From positions 62,001 to 126,000 of the forward strand of contig DGMY01000025.1 of the NCBI GenBank assembly GCA_002388665.1: DNA of 64,000 bases, in the 5' to 3' direction. The position numbers and the translations under genes are program-made. Source of the DNA: Opitutia bacterium UBA4506 (GTDB lineage: Bacteria; Verrucomicrobiota; Verrucomicrobiia; Opitutales; Puniceicoccaceae). Shown here one piece after another: positions 7,467 to 15,202 of this stretch (positions are counted from its first letter, which is position 1; each line of letters begins with the position of its first letter). The notes beneath the pieces were generated by a model, which worked only from the letters and a program-made list of their open reading frames with translations, made no database searches and was not told the DNA's origin.

Positions 7467-9257
7467 ATGAAAAACCTACTGACTGCAATACTTATGGTCC
7501 TGGGCGGACTACCGCTCGCGTCCGAACAATACGATGTCACCGCTATCTCCGAGGATGCCAGCGGCAATAAGGTCCAGCGGGACATCAACATCACTCCCGC
7601 CGCAGAGACCATCCTTGATGATGCGTCGATTGGGGCTATGCGCACGACGCTCGATGTTTACAGCACGACCGCCGTTGATTTCCTTTTTGATGATCCGGAA
7701 TCCAGCCCTGGCTGGTCTCTGAGTGCATGGATCGCTGCGCTGGAGGATGGCGACTGGGATTTCTCAGGGGGCACGGTCAACGGAGTTGAACAATCCGCTA
7801 TCTCAGACCTGTCCGATTCGCTCTCACGGCGGGCGATGGTTGGCGGGGTCTGGTTTGATGGGGCTAGTGGGTATGTGACTCTGTCCTCTTCTGTTAGCTT
7901 TGAGGCTGGCACATCGCTTGTCTGGTCTGGGGTGATCGGAGAGTCAAGCGGGTCCGGGCGGTCTCTTTTTTCTGACGGATCGGGGACGACCAAGTGGATT
8001 GGGTACGCCGACGGTGCGGGGTATTTTTGGCTTCGGGACAGTAGTAGCACGGTCCTCACAGGGTCCGAGGCTCTAACCTCAGCGGAGACGGGAGAGGTTG
8101 CTATGTATGCCATCGTCTATTCGTCCGACGGGTCCACGATCTATATCTACCGCAACGGCGAGGTGTTCGACACGTTAGACGCATCCGGTTTCGGATCTCT
8201 GCCAATCTCCCAGATTGGCCGGGGCTACAATACACCCGAATATCAGGAGGGATCGTGGTCGGGATTCGCGGCACTTAACTACGCCCTCAGCTCCTCCGAG
8301 GTCGAGTCGATTGCTGAGAAGGGTCTCGTGCCGTGGTGGTCTAGTCAGGGTCGCCCAACTGGTGGCGAACGTACGTCCACGGATGATTGGGATGAGGGTT
8401 CTTCGACTTGGTCGAGCCTGACCGTTGATGCCGCCGGTTTTGACGGCACTGCGGACGGATCGAGCCGGGCTGGTCAGGATTATACTGATCTTGTTGGGCA
8501 GCGCGTCCGGCTCCAATTCAGTGTGGACACGCTGACTAGCTCACCAATTTACGTCGGGTTTATCGACGCCGATCCATCTGGATCTCTCGTCGGTGCGTGG
8601 GTGAGCGAGGTGGTCTCAAGCGTTGGTGGTACCCCAACCGTAGCTAATAACGCGATCGAGATAACATCTACTGGAGATATTGTCGCCGTGTTCGACCTTC
8701 CGTCGTCGGTATCAGATGCGTTGCTTGCGCGCTTTACGTGCGACGTCACTGGCGATGTCACTGTGTCGGGCCTTCGCCTTGACGCCATTGGCCCGATGTC
8801 CCTCCTTCCCATGGACGAAGGCATCGGCTACCAGCTCCATGACCTGACGGGCAATCACAACTACGGTCTGCTGTCGGTCTCCGGAACTCAGCATCTGATT
8901 CCAAAGACGGCGGGCTATGTAGCCGATTATAGCGTAGATCCCTATGACGGTGGGAGCGGCAGCAATGTCTATCTGGTCAGCTCAACTCGCCGCACCCTGC
9001 CGGATAACGCCATTGTTACGGGCCTCGCCTATCTAACGAGCTCGGGCGGCACCGTGAGTCAGGTCGAGATGGGGCGGTCAAATCTTACAGGGTACGCTCA
9101 GATGGTCGAATCAACCACAGCAGTCGGAGCGGCTGGGTACGCTCCTGTTGGGGAGACAAACCAGAGCCCATCTAATACCGCGATTGCTGTTCGGTCGAGC
9201 GACGCCGACGCTACCGACATGAATTTCAAGGTACCCTATATCGTAATCGGAAACTGA
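7467..9257 (+). CDS. LamG/concanavalin-like phage receptor-binding candidate with N-terminal signal-like segment
   Basis: The protein has 596 aa. Residues 1-19 form a signal-peptide-like segment (MKNLLTAILMVLGGLPLAS). Residues about 120-285 resemble a LamG/concanavalin jelly-roll, with the pattern VWFDGASGYVTL, a WIGYADG strand and an IYIYRNGEVFDTLD strand, which usually binds glycans. Residues about 300-440 form a second carbohydrate-binding-like beta domain. The last 150 residues are Ser/Thr/Gly-rich. The neighbouring fibre genes suggest host glycan recognition. A Sec signal on a virion protein is unusual; the segment might instead be a hydrophobic attachment helix. Confidence 0.6.
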   Translation: MKNLLTAILMVLGGLPLASEQYDVTAISEDASGNKVQRDINITPAAETILDDASIGAMRTTLDVYSTTAVDFLFDDPESSPGWSLSAWIAALEDGDWDFSGGTVNGVEQSAISDLSDSLSRRAMVGGVWFDGASGYVTLSSSVSFEAGTSLVWSGVIGESSGSGRSLFSDGSGTTKWIGYADGAGYFWLRDSSSTVLTGSEALTSAETGEVAMYAIVYSSDGSTIYIYRNGEVFDTLDASGFGSLPISQIGRGYNTPEYQEGSWSGFAALNYALSSSEVESIAEKGLVPWWSSQGRPTGGERTSTDDWDEGSSTWSSLTVDAAGFDGTADGSSRAGQDYTDLVGQRVRLQFSVDTLTSSPIYVGFIDADPSGSLVGAWVSEVVSSVGGTPTVANNAIEITSTGDIVAVFDLPSSVSDALLARFTCDVTGDVTVSGLRLDAIGPMSLLPMDEGIGYQLHDLTGNHNYGLLSVSGTQHLIPKTAGYVADYSVDPYDGGSGSNVYLVSSTRRTLPDNAIVTGLAYLTSSGGTVSQVEMGRSNLTGYAQMVESTTAVGAAGYAPVGETNQSPSNTAIAVRSSDADATDMNFKVPYIVIGN

Positions 9258-9259
9258 CC

Positions 9260-9793
9260 ATGAAATATCTATCTATCATTTTCTTACCTGTCCTTCTTGT
9301 AGCCAACACGCTGGTCCACGTTGACGGTAACGGCTTCCACTTCGCCCGCGCGGGCAAGGGCGGCATGTACCCGAAAGCGTGGCTCCCCGAGCGGGTAGAA
9401 ATCCCCGAGGGGGCCTCGACCGCATGGGACGCCGAAACGATGGTCCTGACCGTCACCACGCCACCAGACACGGAGGAAGGCGAACCCACGATCGAGACCT
9501 ACACGATCACCGAGACGGACATCACCGACGCTCTGGCCTACACACCTCCCCCACCTCCCGACCAGGGCCCGTGGACTCCGCTCGAGTTTCTCGGGCGGTT
9601 TACGCCGACAGAACAGGCCGCCATCGTCGATTCGACAAATACCACCGTGCGGATTGTCTACGGTCAGTTCCTCGCCGCCCAGGAGATCATTTGGTCCGAC
9701 CTCCGAACGACGCAGGGCATGGCCGCACTGGTATTGGCAGAGATTATTACGGAGACACGTTCTGACGAGATTTTGGGGGTCGAAGAAGAATGA
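9260..9793 (+). CDS. Phage protein with signal-like N-terminus, unknown
   Basis: A 177-aa product beginning MKYLSIIFLPVLLVANTLV, a signal-peptide-like segment without a lipobox Cys. A beta region follows (residues 20-95), then a Pro-rich hinge (PPPPPDQGPW near residue 105) and a helical C-terminus. The final part resembles small phage proteins often encoded after tail fibre genes, but I cannot name a family. It begins two bases after the LamG-like gene and is coupled to the next small gene by ATGA. Confidence 0.5.
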   Translation: MKYLSIIFLPVLLVANTLVHVDGNGFHFARAGKGGMYPKAWLPERVEIPEGASTAWDAETMVLTVTTPPDTEEGEPTIETYTITETDITDALAYTPPPPPDQGPWTPLEFLGRFTPTEQAAIVDSTNTTVRIVYGQFLAAQEIIWSDLRTTQGMAALVLAEIITETRSDEILGVEEE

Positions 9794-9894
9794 AAATCCC
9801 TCTCTTCCACGACCGCGCCGATGAGGGCTGGAGACCGCTCCAGTTGCTCGTATGGCTGGGCGTGGTCCTCTGGTTATCGATTGAAATTTCCTGA
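9790..9894 (+). CDS. 34-aa single-helix membrane peptide
   Basis: ATG at 9790 opens a 34-codon frame ending TGA at 9892-9894. The start overlaps the previous stop (ATGA) and the stop overlaps the next start (TGATG/ATGA type), so translation looks coupled on both sides. The peptide has a charged N-terminus (MKIPLFHDRADEG) and one hydrophobic helix (LLVWLGVVLWLSIEI). It could be a small holin-like or membrane-anchoring peptide; no family is recognised. Confidence 0.6.
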   Translation: MKIPLFHDRADEGWRPLQLLVWLGVVLWLSIEIS

Positions 9895-10457
9895 TGTCTC
9901 CACGAATAAAATACGACGTATTCCTGCCAGCGGGAATCTCCCTACTGGTGGGTATTATGACCGTTTTCGGTACGGTGTTTGCCACAGGCTTATCCTCGGC
10001 TCCGGCCCTCCTTTCCGAAGTGCGAGAGCTGCGTAAAGAGGTGGATATTCTTAGCGGGTTTCGGGACACAAAAGTGGCGTTATCGACCTCGTTCTTCGAA
10101 TTGATGCCGTTCCCGGCCTGGTTGAAAGTCAAGGGAGCAGATGGGCAGTGGAGGATCGCCAGCCTTAACCGATCATACGAAGACATCTATGGCGTCTCGG
10201 AGCTACGCTACAAAGGCAAAACCGACGAGGAGATCTGGGGGAAGGAGATCGCGAAGCAATACGCTGAGAACGACTGGAAGGTCTACATTTCAAAGGAGCC
10301 GGTGATCACAAAAGAGCTGGTGAATGTGCGCGGTGCGCCGGAGCTCGTCTTTCACGTCGTTGCAAAATTCCCGGTCCTTCTCGCCAACGGGGAGCATTCC
10401 ATCGCCATTGGCGGTATTTCGATCCCACTAAGCCTTATTCAAAAGTTTCTCACATGA
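9894..10457 (+). CDS. Membrane-anchored PAS-like protein of the phage
   Basis: The product is 187 aa. Residues 10-32 form a transmembrane helix, residues 38-56 a short coiled coil, and residues 68-187 a PAS-like fold: a start FPAWLKVKGADGQWRI, a helix with NRSYEDIYGVSE, then EIWGKEIAKQY and a terminal beta hairpin ending IAIGGISIPLS. PAS folds bind ligands or cofactors or serve as protein contacts. There is no kinase, cyclase or phosphatase domain attached. The gene sits between membrane peptide and lipoprotein genes, where a phage normally carries lysis or surface-exclusion functions. Confidence 0.6.
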   Translation: MSPRIKYDVFLPAGISLLVGIMTVFGTVFATGLSSAPALLSEVRELRKEVDILSGFRDTKVALSTSFFELMPFPAWLKVKGADGQWRIASLNRSYEDIYGVSELRYKGKTDEEIWGKEIAKQYAENDWKVYISKEPVITKELVNVRGAPELVFHVVAKFPVLLANGEHSIAIGGISIPLSLIQKFLT

Positions 10458-10816
10458 ATGGACAAACAAACAGAAAACCTCTTCGGTCCCTGGCTCGACG
10501 TAGCCTTCTTGCTATTAGCTGTACTCTTGTTCTTCTGTGCGGCGGCTTAGGATGCAGTAGCATTCCACCGCAACCGGCTCCTATTACTCAGGAGCTGGTC
10601 TCCCCGGACTGGCTGGTCTCTCGGGCAGCGTGGTTCTGGGTGATTGATCACCGCGAGGACTATGCGGCGGGTGAAGAGGTCTTCTTCGCGGACCCACCGA
10701 CTGACCCGATCTTGCTGGAGCTTCAGCAACGGTGTCAGGAATTAGGATACGATTTCCCAGACCTACGCCAGTGTGTGTGGGACCGGGTGCAGCGCGTGGA
10801 ACATTTAGGAGAATAA
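10454..10816 (+). CDS. Phage lipoprotein, unknown
   Basis: A 120-aa protein with a basic N-terminus, a hydrophobic stretch at residues 17-33 and a lipobox-like LGC at about residue 34, so it is probably a lipoprotein in the inner or outer membrane. The mature part is small and acidic. Start overlaps the previous stop by ATGA. In lysis cassettes an outer-membrane lipoprotein may act as o-spanin, but this one is longer and no overlapping i-spanin frame is visible; a surface-exclusion role is equally possible. Confidence 0.55.
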   Translation: MNGQTNRKPLRSLARRSLLAISCTLVLLCGGLGCSSIPPQPAPITQELVSPDWLVSRAAWFWVIDHREDYAAGEEVFFADPPTDPILLELQQRCQELGYDFPDLRQCVWDRVQRVEHLGE

Positions 10817-10820
10817 AACA

Positions 10821-11669
10821 ATGAGCCAAGACCTTTCAGACATTCTTTTGCACACACCGTCTTCGGTACTCGACGCACCTGATCCGAGAGATCACCGGCC
10901 AACACTGAGTAAGGAGGCGACACGGCTATCGATTGATCAACTGCTCGCCCTACCGGGACTGGGTGAATTCTCCTCCGGGCCTTCAGATCAGGGGCGGTGG
11001 TCCTCCTGCACCGCACACGCGGCAGGGAACGGGGTTGACATGATCCGCAACCGTTGGTTCGGTTCGGGTTCCTCCGCCATCCCTATCTCTCGGAACGGGG
11101 CATACAATGCCATCCGTTCGGGCCTTGATAGACTTGGTTCTGACAGCGGGCTGACCGTCCGTGAAATGATGGCCGGTCTCACCGAATACGGCTTCATCGA
11201 TTCCACCATCTGGGAACCGGAGACTCCGCACGAGGCTCCCCCGGGGAACTACCGGGACTACTCCATGACTTTCCGTGGCAGCTACTACAACCTGCCGATG
11301 GTGACGGACGAGGCAGCCCGGTTCCCAGAAGGAACTGACTGGAGCCTACGCACCTGGCTTCAGTTCATAAAGCTGGAGAGGCTCCCGATCTTTGTTGCAA
11401 CAAAAATTCCCGTTGGTGACATGAGATCCTCCCGGGTCTACGCCACAGGCGTTCGATCTCTGTCGCCCTACCGCTCGTTCGAGGACGAAGGGTACTGGCA
11501 CCAGGAGTGCGTTGAGGACATCATCTGGTTTGATGGTGAAATCTACGTCGTCCTCCTCGGGTCGTGGGGTAACTCCGGGGCGAAGGGCCGCTGGCTTGTC
11601 CCGTGGAGAAACTTCTTTGATCGATATTACTCCGGTCAGGCGTTCGCGCCGAAGGAGGATTGGGCCTGA
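10821..11669 (+). CDS. Papain-fold (C1-like) cysteine peptidase or derivative
   Basis: The 282-aa protein has the C1 peptidase layout: Gln57 and Cys63 in PSDQGRWSSC, His227 in GYWHQEC, and a C-terminal block LLGSWGNSGAKGRW at 245-258 that matches the family motif usually written NSWGxxWG. In that block the position of the catalytic Asn is occupied by Gly247, so activity may be altered. No signal peptide. Start is preceded by AGGAG seven bases upstream. In this phage cassette it could cleave a host or structural protein, or act in lysis; this is inference. Confidence 0.65.
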   Translation: MSQDLSDILLHTPSSVLDAPDPRDHRPTLSKEATRLSIDQLLALPGLGEFSSGPSDQGRWSSCTAHAAGNGVDMIRNRWFGSGSSAIPISRNGAYNAIRSGLDRLGSDSGLTVREMMAGLTEYGFIDSTIWEPETPHEAPPGNYRDYSMTFRGSYYNLPMVTDEAARFPEGTDWSLRTWLQFIKLERLPIFVATKIPVGDMRSSRVYATGVRSLSPYRSFEDEGYWHQECVEDIIWFDGEIYVVLLGSWGNSGAKGRWLVPWRNFFDRYYSGQAFAPKEDWA

Positions 11670-11670
11670 C

Positions 11671-12237
11671 ATGAGCACCGGATTCGACAGGCAGGTGGGC
11701 GGGGATTTCCTCCCCGATGGGAACTTCAAAATCGATGAGCCCTTGGGTTACTTCGTGCAAAATGGGGATTTGTACCTGGAGCTGTGCGCGTGGCAGCGTC
11801 GAATGGTGGCATTGCAGGTTCTCCACCCGGACATGCCGGAGTACATGGTGGTCGGCAGTCCTTCGAAGGTGACTGTTCTCGCCGGGTTCGTGACCGATTT
11901 CAACTCGATCAAGTTTCGATTGTTCTGGATGTTTTTCTCCCCGTGGGAGACGAAGCGTCCGCCTATCCCTCACGATGCAGGATACCGCACGATCAACTGG
12001 CTGCGGAAAAAACGGGTGATCCAGCGCAGTGAACACGCCCGTTGGCGCAAGACCTTCGACCTTCTCTTCCGCGAGAGCATGAACTACTCGCAACCGGAGA
12101 TTGCTGGCTGGAAGAAGCGGGCGGCGTATCGGGCGGTCCGGATCTTTGGCCGATTCACTTGGATGGAGAAGCAGACTCCGTCGATCATTAAACACCGGGG
12201 AGCCCGGCACACACCTAACTCGAGAAAACCACGATGA
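11671..12237 (+). CDS. DUF1353-family phage protein
   Basis: The 188-aa protein carries the DUF1353 signature: a GFVTDFNSI segment near residue 72 followed by a PxxHDAGYR-type motif near residue 108 and a basic C-terminus. DUF1353 proteins are common in tailed phages and prophages, often near lysis genes, with no agreed function. The ATG at 11671 is chosen because AAGGAGG lies 15 bases upstream and the longer frame would overlap the peptidase gene by 150 bases. It overlaps the next gene by ATGA. Confidence 0.7.
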   Translation: MSTGFDRQVGGDFLPDGNFKIDEPLGYFVQNGDLYLELCAWQRRMVALQVLHPDMPEYMVVGSPSKVTVLAGFVTDFNSIKFRLFWMFFSPWETKRPPIPHDAGYRTINWLRKKRVIQRSEHARWRKTFDLLFRESMNYSQPEIAGWKKRAAYRAVRIFGRFTWMEKQTPSIIKHRGARHTPNSRKPR

Positions 12238-13079
12238 AAAACCTATCGCACTACCTGTCGGCCGCTATCTTGCTTGGCTCTCTCTCTTTCATCATGCTGC
12301 TGGCCGGTTGCGCCAGCAAGCAGCAGCCGGTTACTATGGGGCCTCCGGTCAAAATGGGCTCAACCTCGAAATCGGGGGGGCAGGAGTACAGAGAGATGGG
12401 CCGGACGAATCCAGACGGCTCGGTGACGGTGAGCCCGGTGTTTGCGGGGGAGGGCACTCCTATCGCGATTGTCGATGAGGAGGGGAAAGTCATCGAGGAG
12501 AATGGTGGGGCGTCCTTGAAGGAGGATGTCCTGCTGGGGTATCAGGTCGATGGCGGCTACATGGATGGTCGCATCATCCGCTCTGGTGATTTCGCCATGC
12601 AGGCTGGATTGATGGCGCAGGGGCTGCCTACCGAACCATGGTATGCGCAGATGGTTCCTACGCTGTTCGGGGTCGATGTAGAGGAGGCTCGGAATACGTT
12701 TATGATGTACGGGCTACAGCTACAGGCATGGGCTCTGCGGCAGGTAGTGGTAACAGTGAACCCGACGAAGATCATTCACACTCTCCTCGATGGATCGAAG
12801 CTGGAGATCGTAACGGGCGGATTCAGCTTCGAGTTTCATCCCGACGAGGTGCCTCCTATGCCGAAGCTTCTTTCCGGCCTTCAGCGGCTCGGCATCACCG
12901 GTCGCGAGATCCTCGGCGGGCTCCTGGCCTACTTTGCTTTTGACCTGAGCAAGACCAACTCAAACAACGCGGCGGCGACTAGCCAGTCAGCCATCAGTGG
13001 GGCGCAGGATGCGTTTGAGGCAGGTGCTGGGACTGCGTTTGAGGGCGTCGGTCTCGGGGCCGGTATCGCGGCACCGTAA
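12234..13079 (+). CDS. Phage lipoprotein, unknown
   Basis: A 281-aa protein with signal sequence and lipobox LLAGC (Cys at about residue 26). The mature region has a beta-rich part, a helical middle and a Gly/Ala/Ser-rich, low-complexity C-terminus with a hydrophobic segment (ILGGLLAYFAF at about 223-233). It is the last gene of the prophage operon. Such terminal lipoproteins often alter the host surface (lysogenic conversion or superinfection exclusion); here that is speculation. No family recognised. Confidence 0.55.
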   Translation: MKNLSHYLSAAILLGSLSFIMLLAGCASKQQPVTMGPPVKMGSTSKSGGQEYREMGRTNPDGSVTVSPVFAGEGTPIAIVDEEGKVIEENGGASLKEDVLLGYQVDGGYMDGRIIRSGDFAMQAGLMAQGLPTEPWYAQMVPTLFGVDVEEARNTFMMYGLQLQAWALRQVVVTVNPTKIIHTLLDGSKLEIVTGGFSFEFHPDEVPPMPKLLSGLQRLGITGREILGGLLAYFAFDLSKTNSNNAAATSQSAISGAQDAFEAGAGTAFEGVGLGAGIAAP

Positions 13080-13085
13080 CGAGTT

Positions 13086-13123
13086 TTCCCGGATCGGCGT
13101 CGGTCCGGGAATCCCTCAGGGAT
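13086..13123 (+). terminator. Hairpins ending the prophage late operon
   Basis: TTCCCGGA (13086-13093) pairs perfectly with TCCGGGAA (13104-13111), and directly after it ATCCC pairs with GGGAT (13111-13123). The position, six bases after the last phage gene, suits a terminator, although only a short T stretch follows. Confidence 0.55.
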
Positions 13124-13203
13124 AATTTCGTCCTGTGTGGCTGATGCAGACTGTTCGTTAGGTGTTCCTTGCTCCCTAAGTCACTATCCTTCAATGAAGT
13201 TAT

Positions 13204-13254
<51 letters not shown>

Positions 13255-13295
13255 CTTTTTAAGCCCTCAAGTCCCCGGACTTGGGGGCTTTTCAT
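13255..13295 (+). terminator. Rho-independent terminator of the tRNA-Gly locus
   Basis: AAGCCCTCAAGTC (13261-13273) pairs with GACTTGGGGGCTT (13278-13290) with one G-T pair and a four-base loop, followed by TTTTC. It lies directly after the tRNA 3' end, so it is probably the native terminator of the disrupted tRNA gene. Confidence 0.75.
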
Positions 13296-13302
13296 TTATT
13301 GG

Positions 13303-13325
13303 ATCTAACCTACCAGTGGTTAGAT
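13303..13325. repeat. Short perfect inverted repeat
   Basis: ATCTAACC (13303-13310) and GGTTAGAT (13318-13325) are perfect 8-base arms around a 7-base spacer. It may be a protein-binding site or weak hairpin; nothing else supports a role. Confidence 0.35.
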
Positions 13326-13605
13326 ACTTATGTCTTTCGACATACCATGCTGGTGCCACAACAATCGGCTATCACACAGCCCACCCTGCCCGGTCCTTCG
13401 TAAAGCCGGTGACCAGCATAGGCTCGGGACGTTCGTTGTAGATCGACGAAAGCGCAGCCTCGAACATCGGCTCGAAGCCGAAACCGCGGACTATCGGACG
13501 GACGCGAAAAAGGCTCTGTGCACAGTGCGCCCCAGAGCCAGTGAATCGAGTCACGGCACATCCACGGTGCATCCAAGTGCGCAACCGAGTACCGCGCCGC
13601 TACAG
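13326..13605. other. No convincing gene; possible decayed sequence next to the attachment site
   Basis: About 280 bases between the attachment site and the GH4 gene. Both strands contain short open frames (the minus-strand one at 13372-13584 encodes 70 residues with a protein-like stretch GFGFEPMFEAAL) but none has a start signal or recognisable product. It may be the remnant of a gene degraded near an integration hotspot. Confidence 0.4.
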
Positions 13606-13639
13606 CGACGACTCCCGACCAACAGGACGGGAGCCGTCG
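13606..13639 (-). terminator. Hairpin downstream of the GH4 gene
   Basis: CGACGACTCCCG (13606-13617) pairs with CGGGAGCCGTCG (13628-13639) with one mismatch. It lies 11 bases beyond the stop of the minus-strand GH4 gene. No clear U-tract follows, so it may be a terminator or an mRNA end-stabilising hairpin. Confidence 0.5.
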
Positions 13640-13650
13640 TGCGACTGAAA

Positions 13651-15102
13651 TCAAGCAAATCCCGGAAGGAAAGCTTTCTCTGCTTCAAACATCTCCAGGG
13701 TCATCTTCTTGATCTCTCCTGGGGAGCAAACCGCAGCAGTTAGAGGATCGAGAAGCATAGCTTCAACAGCAGCATCGATGCTCTTCTCGATAATCGCGGT
13801 AGTCCCGAGATCAAACATTCTCATATTGCTCTCGCAAATCGCCGCCATCACCGGAGGCAGTGGCCCGGGCCGAGTTGGTTGCAAACCATTTCGATCGACC
13901 ATCACGGCGACCTCCACGCAACCATCTTCCATAAGATTCGGAATCAAGCGTCCACCGCTTTGACCCGCACGATTATAGACATTTCCATGGAAACGGAACG
14001 GCACATTCTTCTCTCGTGCCTCAATAATATAGCTCCCGTACTCCCAAGAGCGCTTCAACTCGAGCTCCTTCTCCCCTTGGATGCGCTCTTCGCGGGCGAC
14101 ATCGGCTTCCTTTCGCCATTGGGGCCAGTTGTTCGCGTAGAATGAAGACTCTCCGTCGTAGCGCTCCCTCATGAAGTGCTCTAGCAAGTCCTTCCTCTTG
14201 CGGTAGTATGGCAAATACTCCGACAAATGCCCGCTGGATTCGGTAATGAATGCGCCAAAGTGCAGCATCATATCCTTACGAACGATATCCTTATTTCGCT
14301 CTTTCTCTTCTTCCGTCGTACCCTCGCGGAAAAGCCCTGCGACCTCTGGCTCAAATTTTTCTCTCAACTGCGGATAAAGATCTTTGCCCTGGTGACGGAA
14401 CTTGGTGAACCAAGCCAAATGGTTGATCCCGTAACATTCCCAATCGACCTCGGAAAGAGGAACACCTGCGTACTTCGCGATTAAATTACTGGTACCCTGG
14501 ACACTGTGGCAAAGTCCGACGACCGAAACGGGACTGGTGCGGAACGCGGCCAAGCACAGCATGTTCATTGGGTTGGTATAGTTGAGGACGATCGCTTCCG
14601 GACAGAACCGTTCAACATCCCGCAAAATCTCCAGCCAAACCGGCCCAGTGCGAAGAGCTTTAAAGAGTCCACCCGGTCCAATCGTATCGCCAATACACTG
14701 ATCGATACCATACTTAGCGGGAATGTCATTGTCATGGCGCACACAGTCCAGCCCGCTCACCTCGATGCAATTGACGATATAGTCCGCTCCGGGAAGAGCT
14801 TCTGCACGATCCAAAGTGGCCTCCACCGTCCAATGCTCGGATACCCCCATTGCGTCGCGAGTCTTCTCGACCAAGCGTTTCATACGCAAAAGGCGATCCT
14901 CATCGATATCGACCAAAACCAGTACTCCCTGAGCAGCACCCTTGATCCGCATGATATCGGCCGTTACTCGGCTGGTAAAGTTGCTCCCAGCACCGATGAA
15001 CACGATGCGAATCGGCTTGGGCATATCGCCTGGCAAATCCGCCAGAAGTTGAATTTTACTATGGGCTGCGTGCCCGAGGTCTTTTTTAGGGGTAGTACTC
15101 AT
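13651..15102 (-). CDS. Glycoside hydrolase family 4 (alpha-galactosidase / alpha-glucuronidase / 6-phospho-glycosidase type)
   Basis: The 483-aa protein has the GH4 layout: an N-terminal NAD-binding Rossmann motif (FIGAGS at 35-40), the conserved NPMN at 177-180, the metal-binding Cys198-His199 in GLCHSVQG and the downstream NHLAW at 227-231. GH4 enzymes hydrolyse glycosides by an NAD+ and Mn2+ dependent oxidation-elimination mechanism in the cytoplasm. CHS rather than CN(V/I)P makes a phospho-glycoside substrate less likely, so alpha-galactosidase or alpha-glucuronidase is favoured. I use the ATG at 15102; a TTG start at 15141 would add 13 residues. It is divergent from an AraC-type gene that probably regulates it. 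Confidence 0.85.
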   Translation of the reverse strand: MSTTPKKDLGHAAHSKIQLLADLPGDMPKPIRIVFIGAGSNFTSRVTADIMRIKGAAQGVLVLVDIDEDRLLRMKRLVEKTRDAMGVSEHWTVEATLDRAEALPGADYIVNCIEVSGLDCVRHDNDIPAKYGIDQCIGDTIGPGGLFKALRTGPVWLEILRDVERFCPEAIVLNYTNPMNMLCLAAFRTSPVSVVGLCHSVQGTSNLIAKYAGVPLSEVDWECYGINHLAWFTKFRHQGKDLYPQLREKFEPEVAGLFREGTTEEEKERNKDIVRKDMMLHFGAFITESSGHLSEYLPYYRKRKDLLEHFMRERYDGESSFYANNWPQWRKEADVAREERIQGEKELELKRSWEYGSYIIEAREKNVPFRFHGNVYNRAGQSGGRLIPNLMEDGCVEVAVMVDRNGLQPTRPGPLPPVMAAICESNMRMFDLGTTAIIEKSIDAAVEAMLLDPLTAAVCSPGEIKKMTLEMFEAEKAFLPGFA

Positions 15103-15202
15103 AAATCTCAGTTTCTTGATTTCCGAAAAATCATAGAACAACTAAAGCGCTACCCCTAGTACATTTTATTGATATCCCGCTTCAATTTCTTGATCATGGG
15201 TC
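15103..15202. promoter_or_regulatory. Divergent promoter region between GH4 and AraC-type regulator
   Basis: The 100 bases separate two divergent starts, so promoters for both genes must lie here or very near. No clear pair of promoter boxes or operator repeats was identified by eye. An AraC-type activator commonly binds such a shared region. Confidence 0.4.

Noticed and set aside
9284..10186. Minus-strand 300-codon frame in the prophage cassette
   Set aside because: Opposite to several tightly coupled plus-strand genes with clear starts; content is Arg/Gly-rich shadow sequence.
13372..13584. Minus-strand 70-codon frame with a protein-like stretch
   Set aside because: No start signal, no recognisable family and no continuation upstream; kept only as a possible remnant.
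13330..13743. Plus-strand open frame of 137 codons
   Set aside because: It overlaps the 3' end of the GH4 gene on the other strand, has no family-like pattern and composition typical of a shadow frame.
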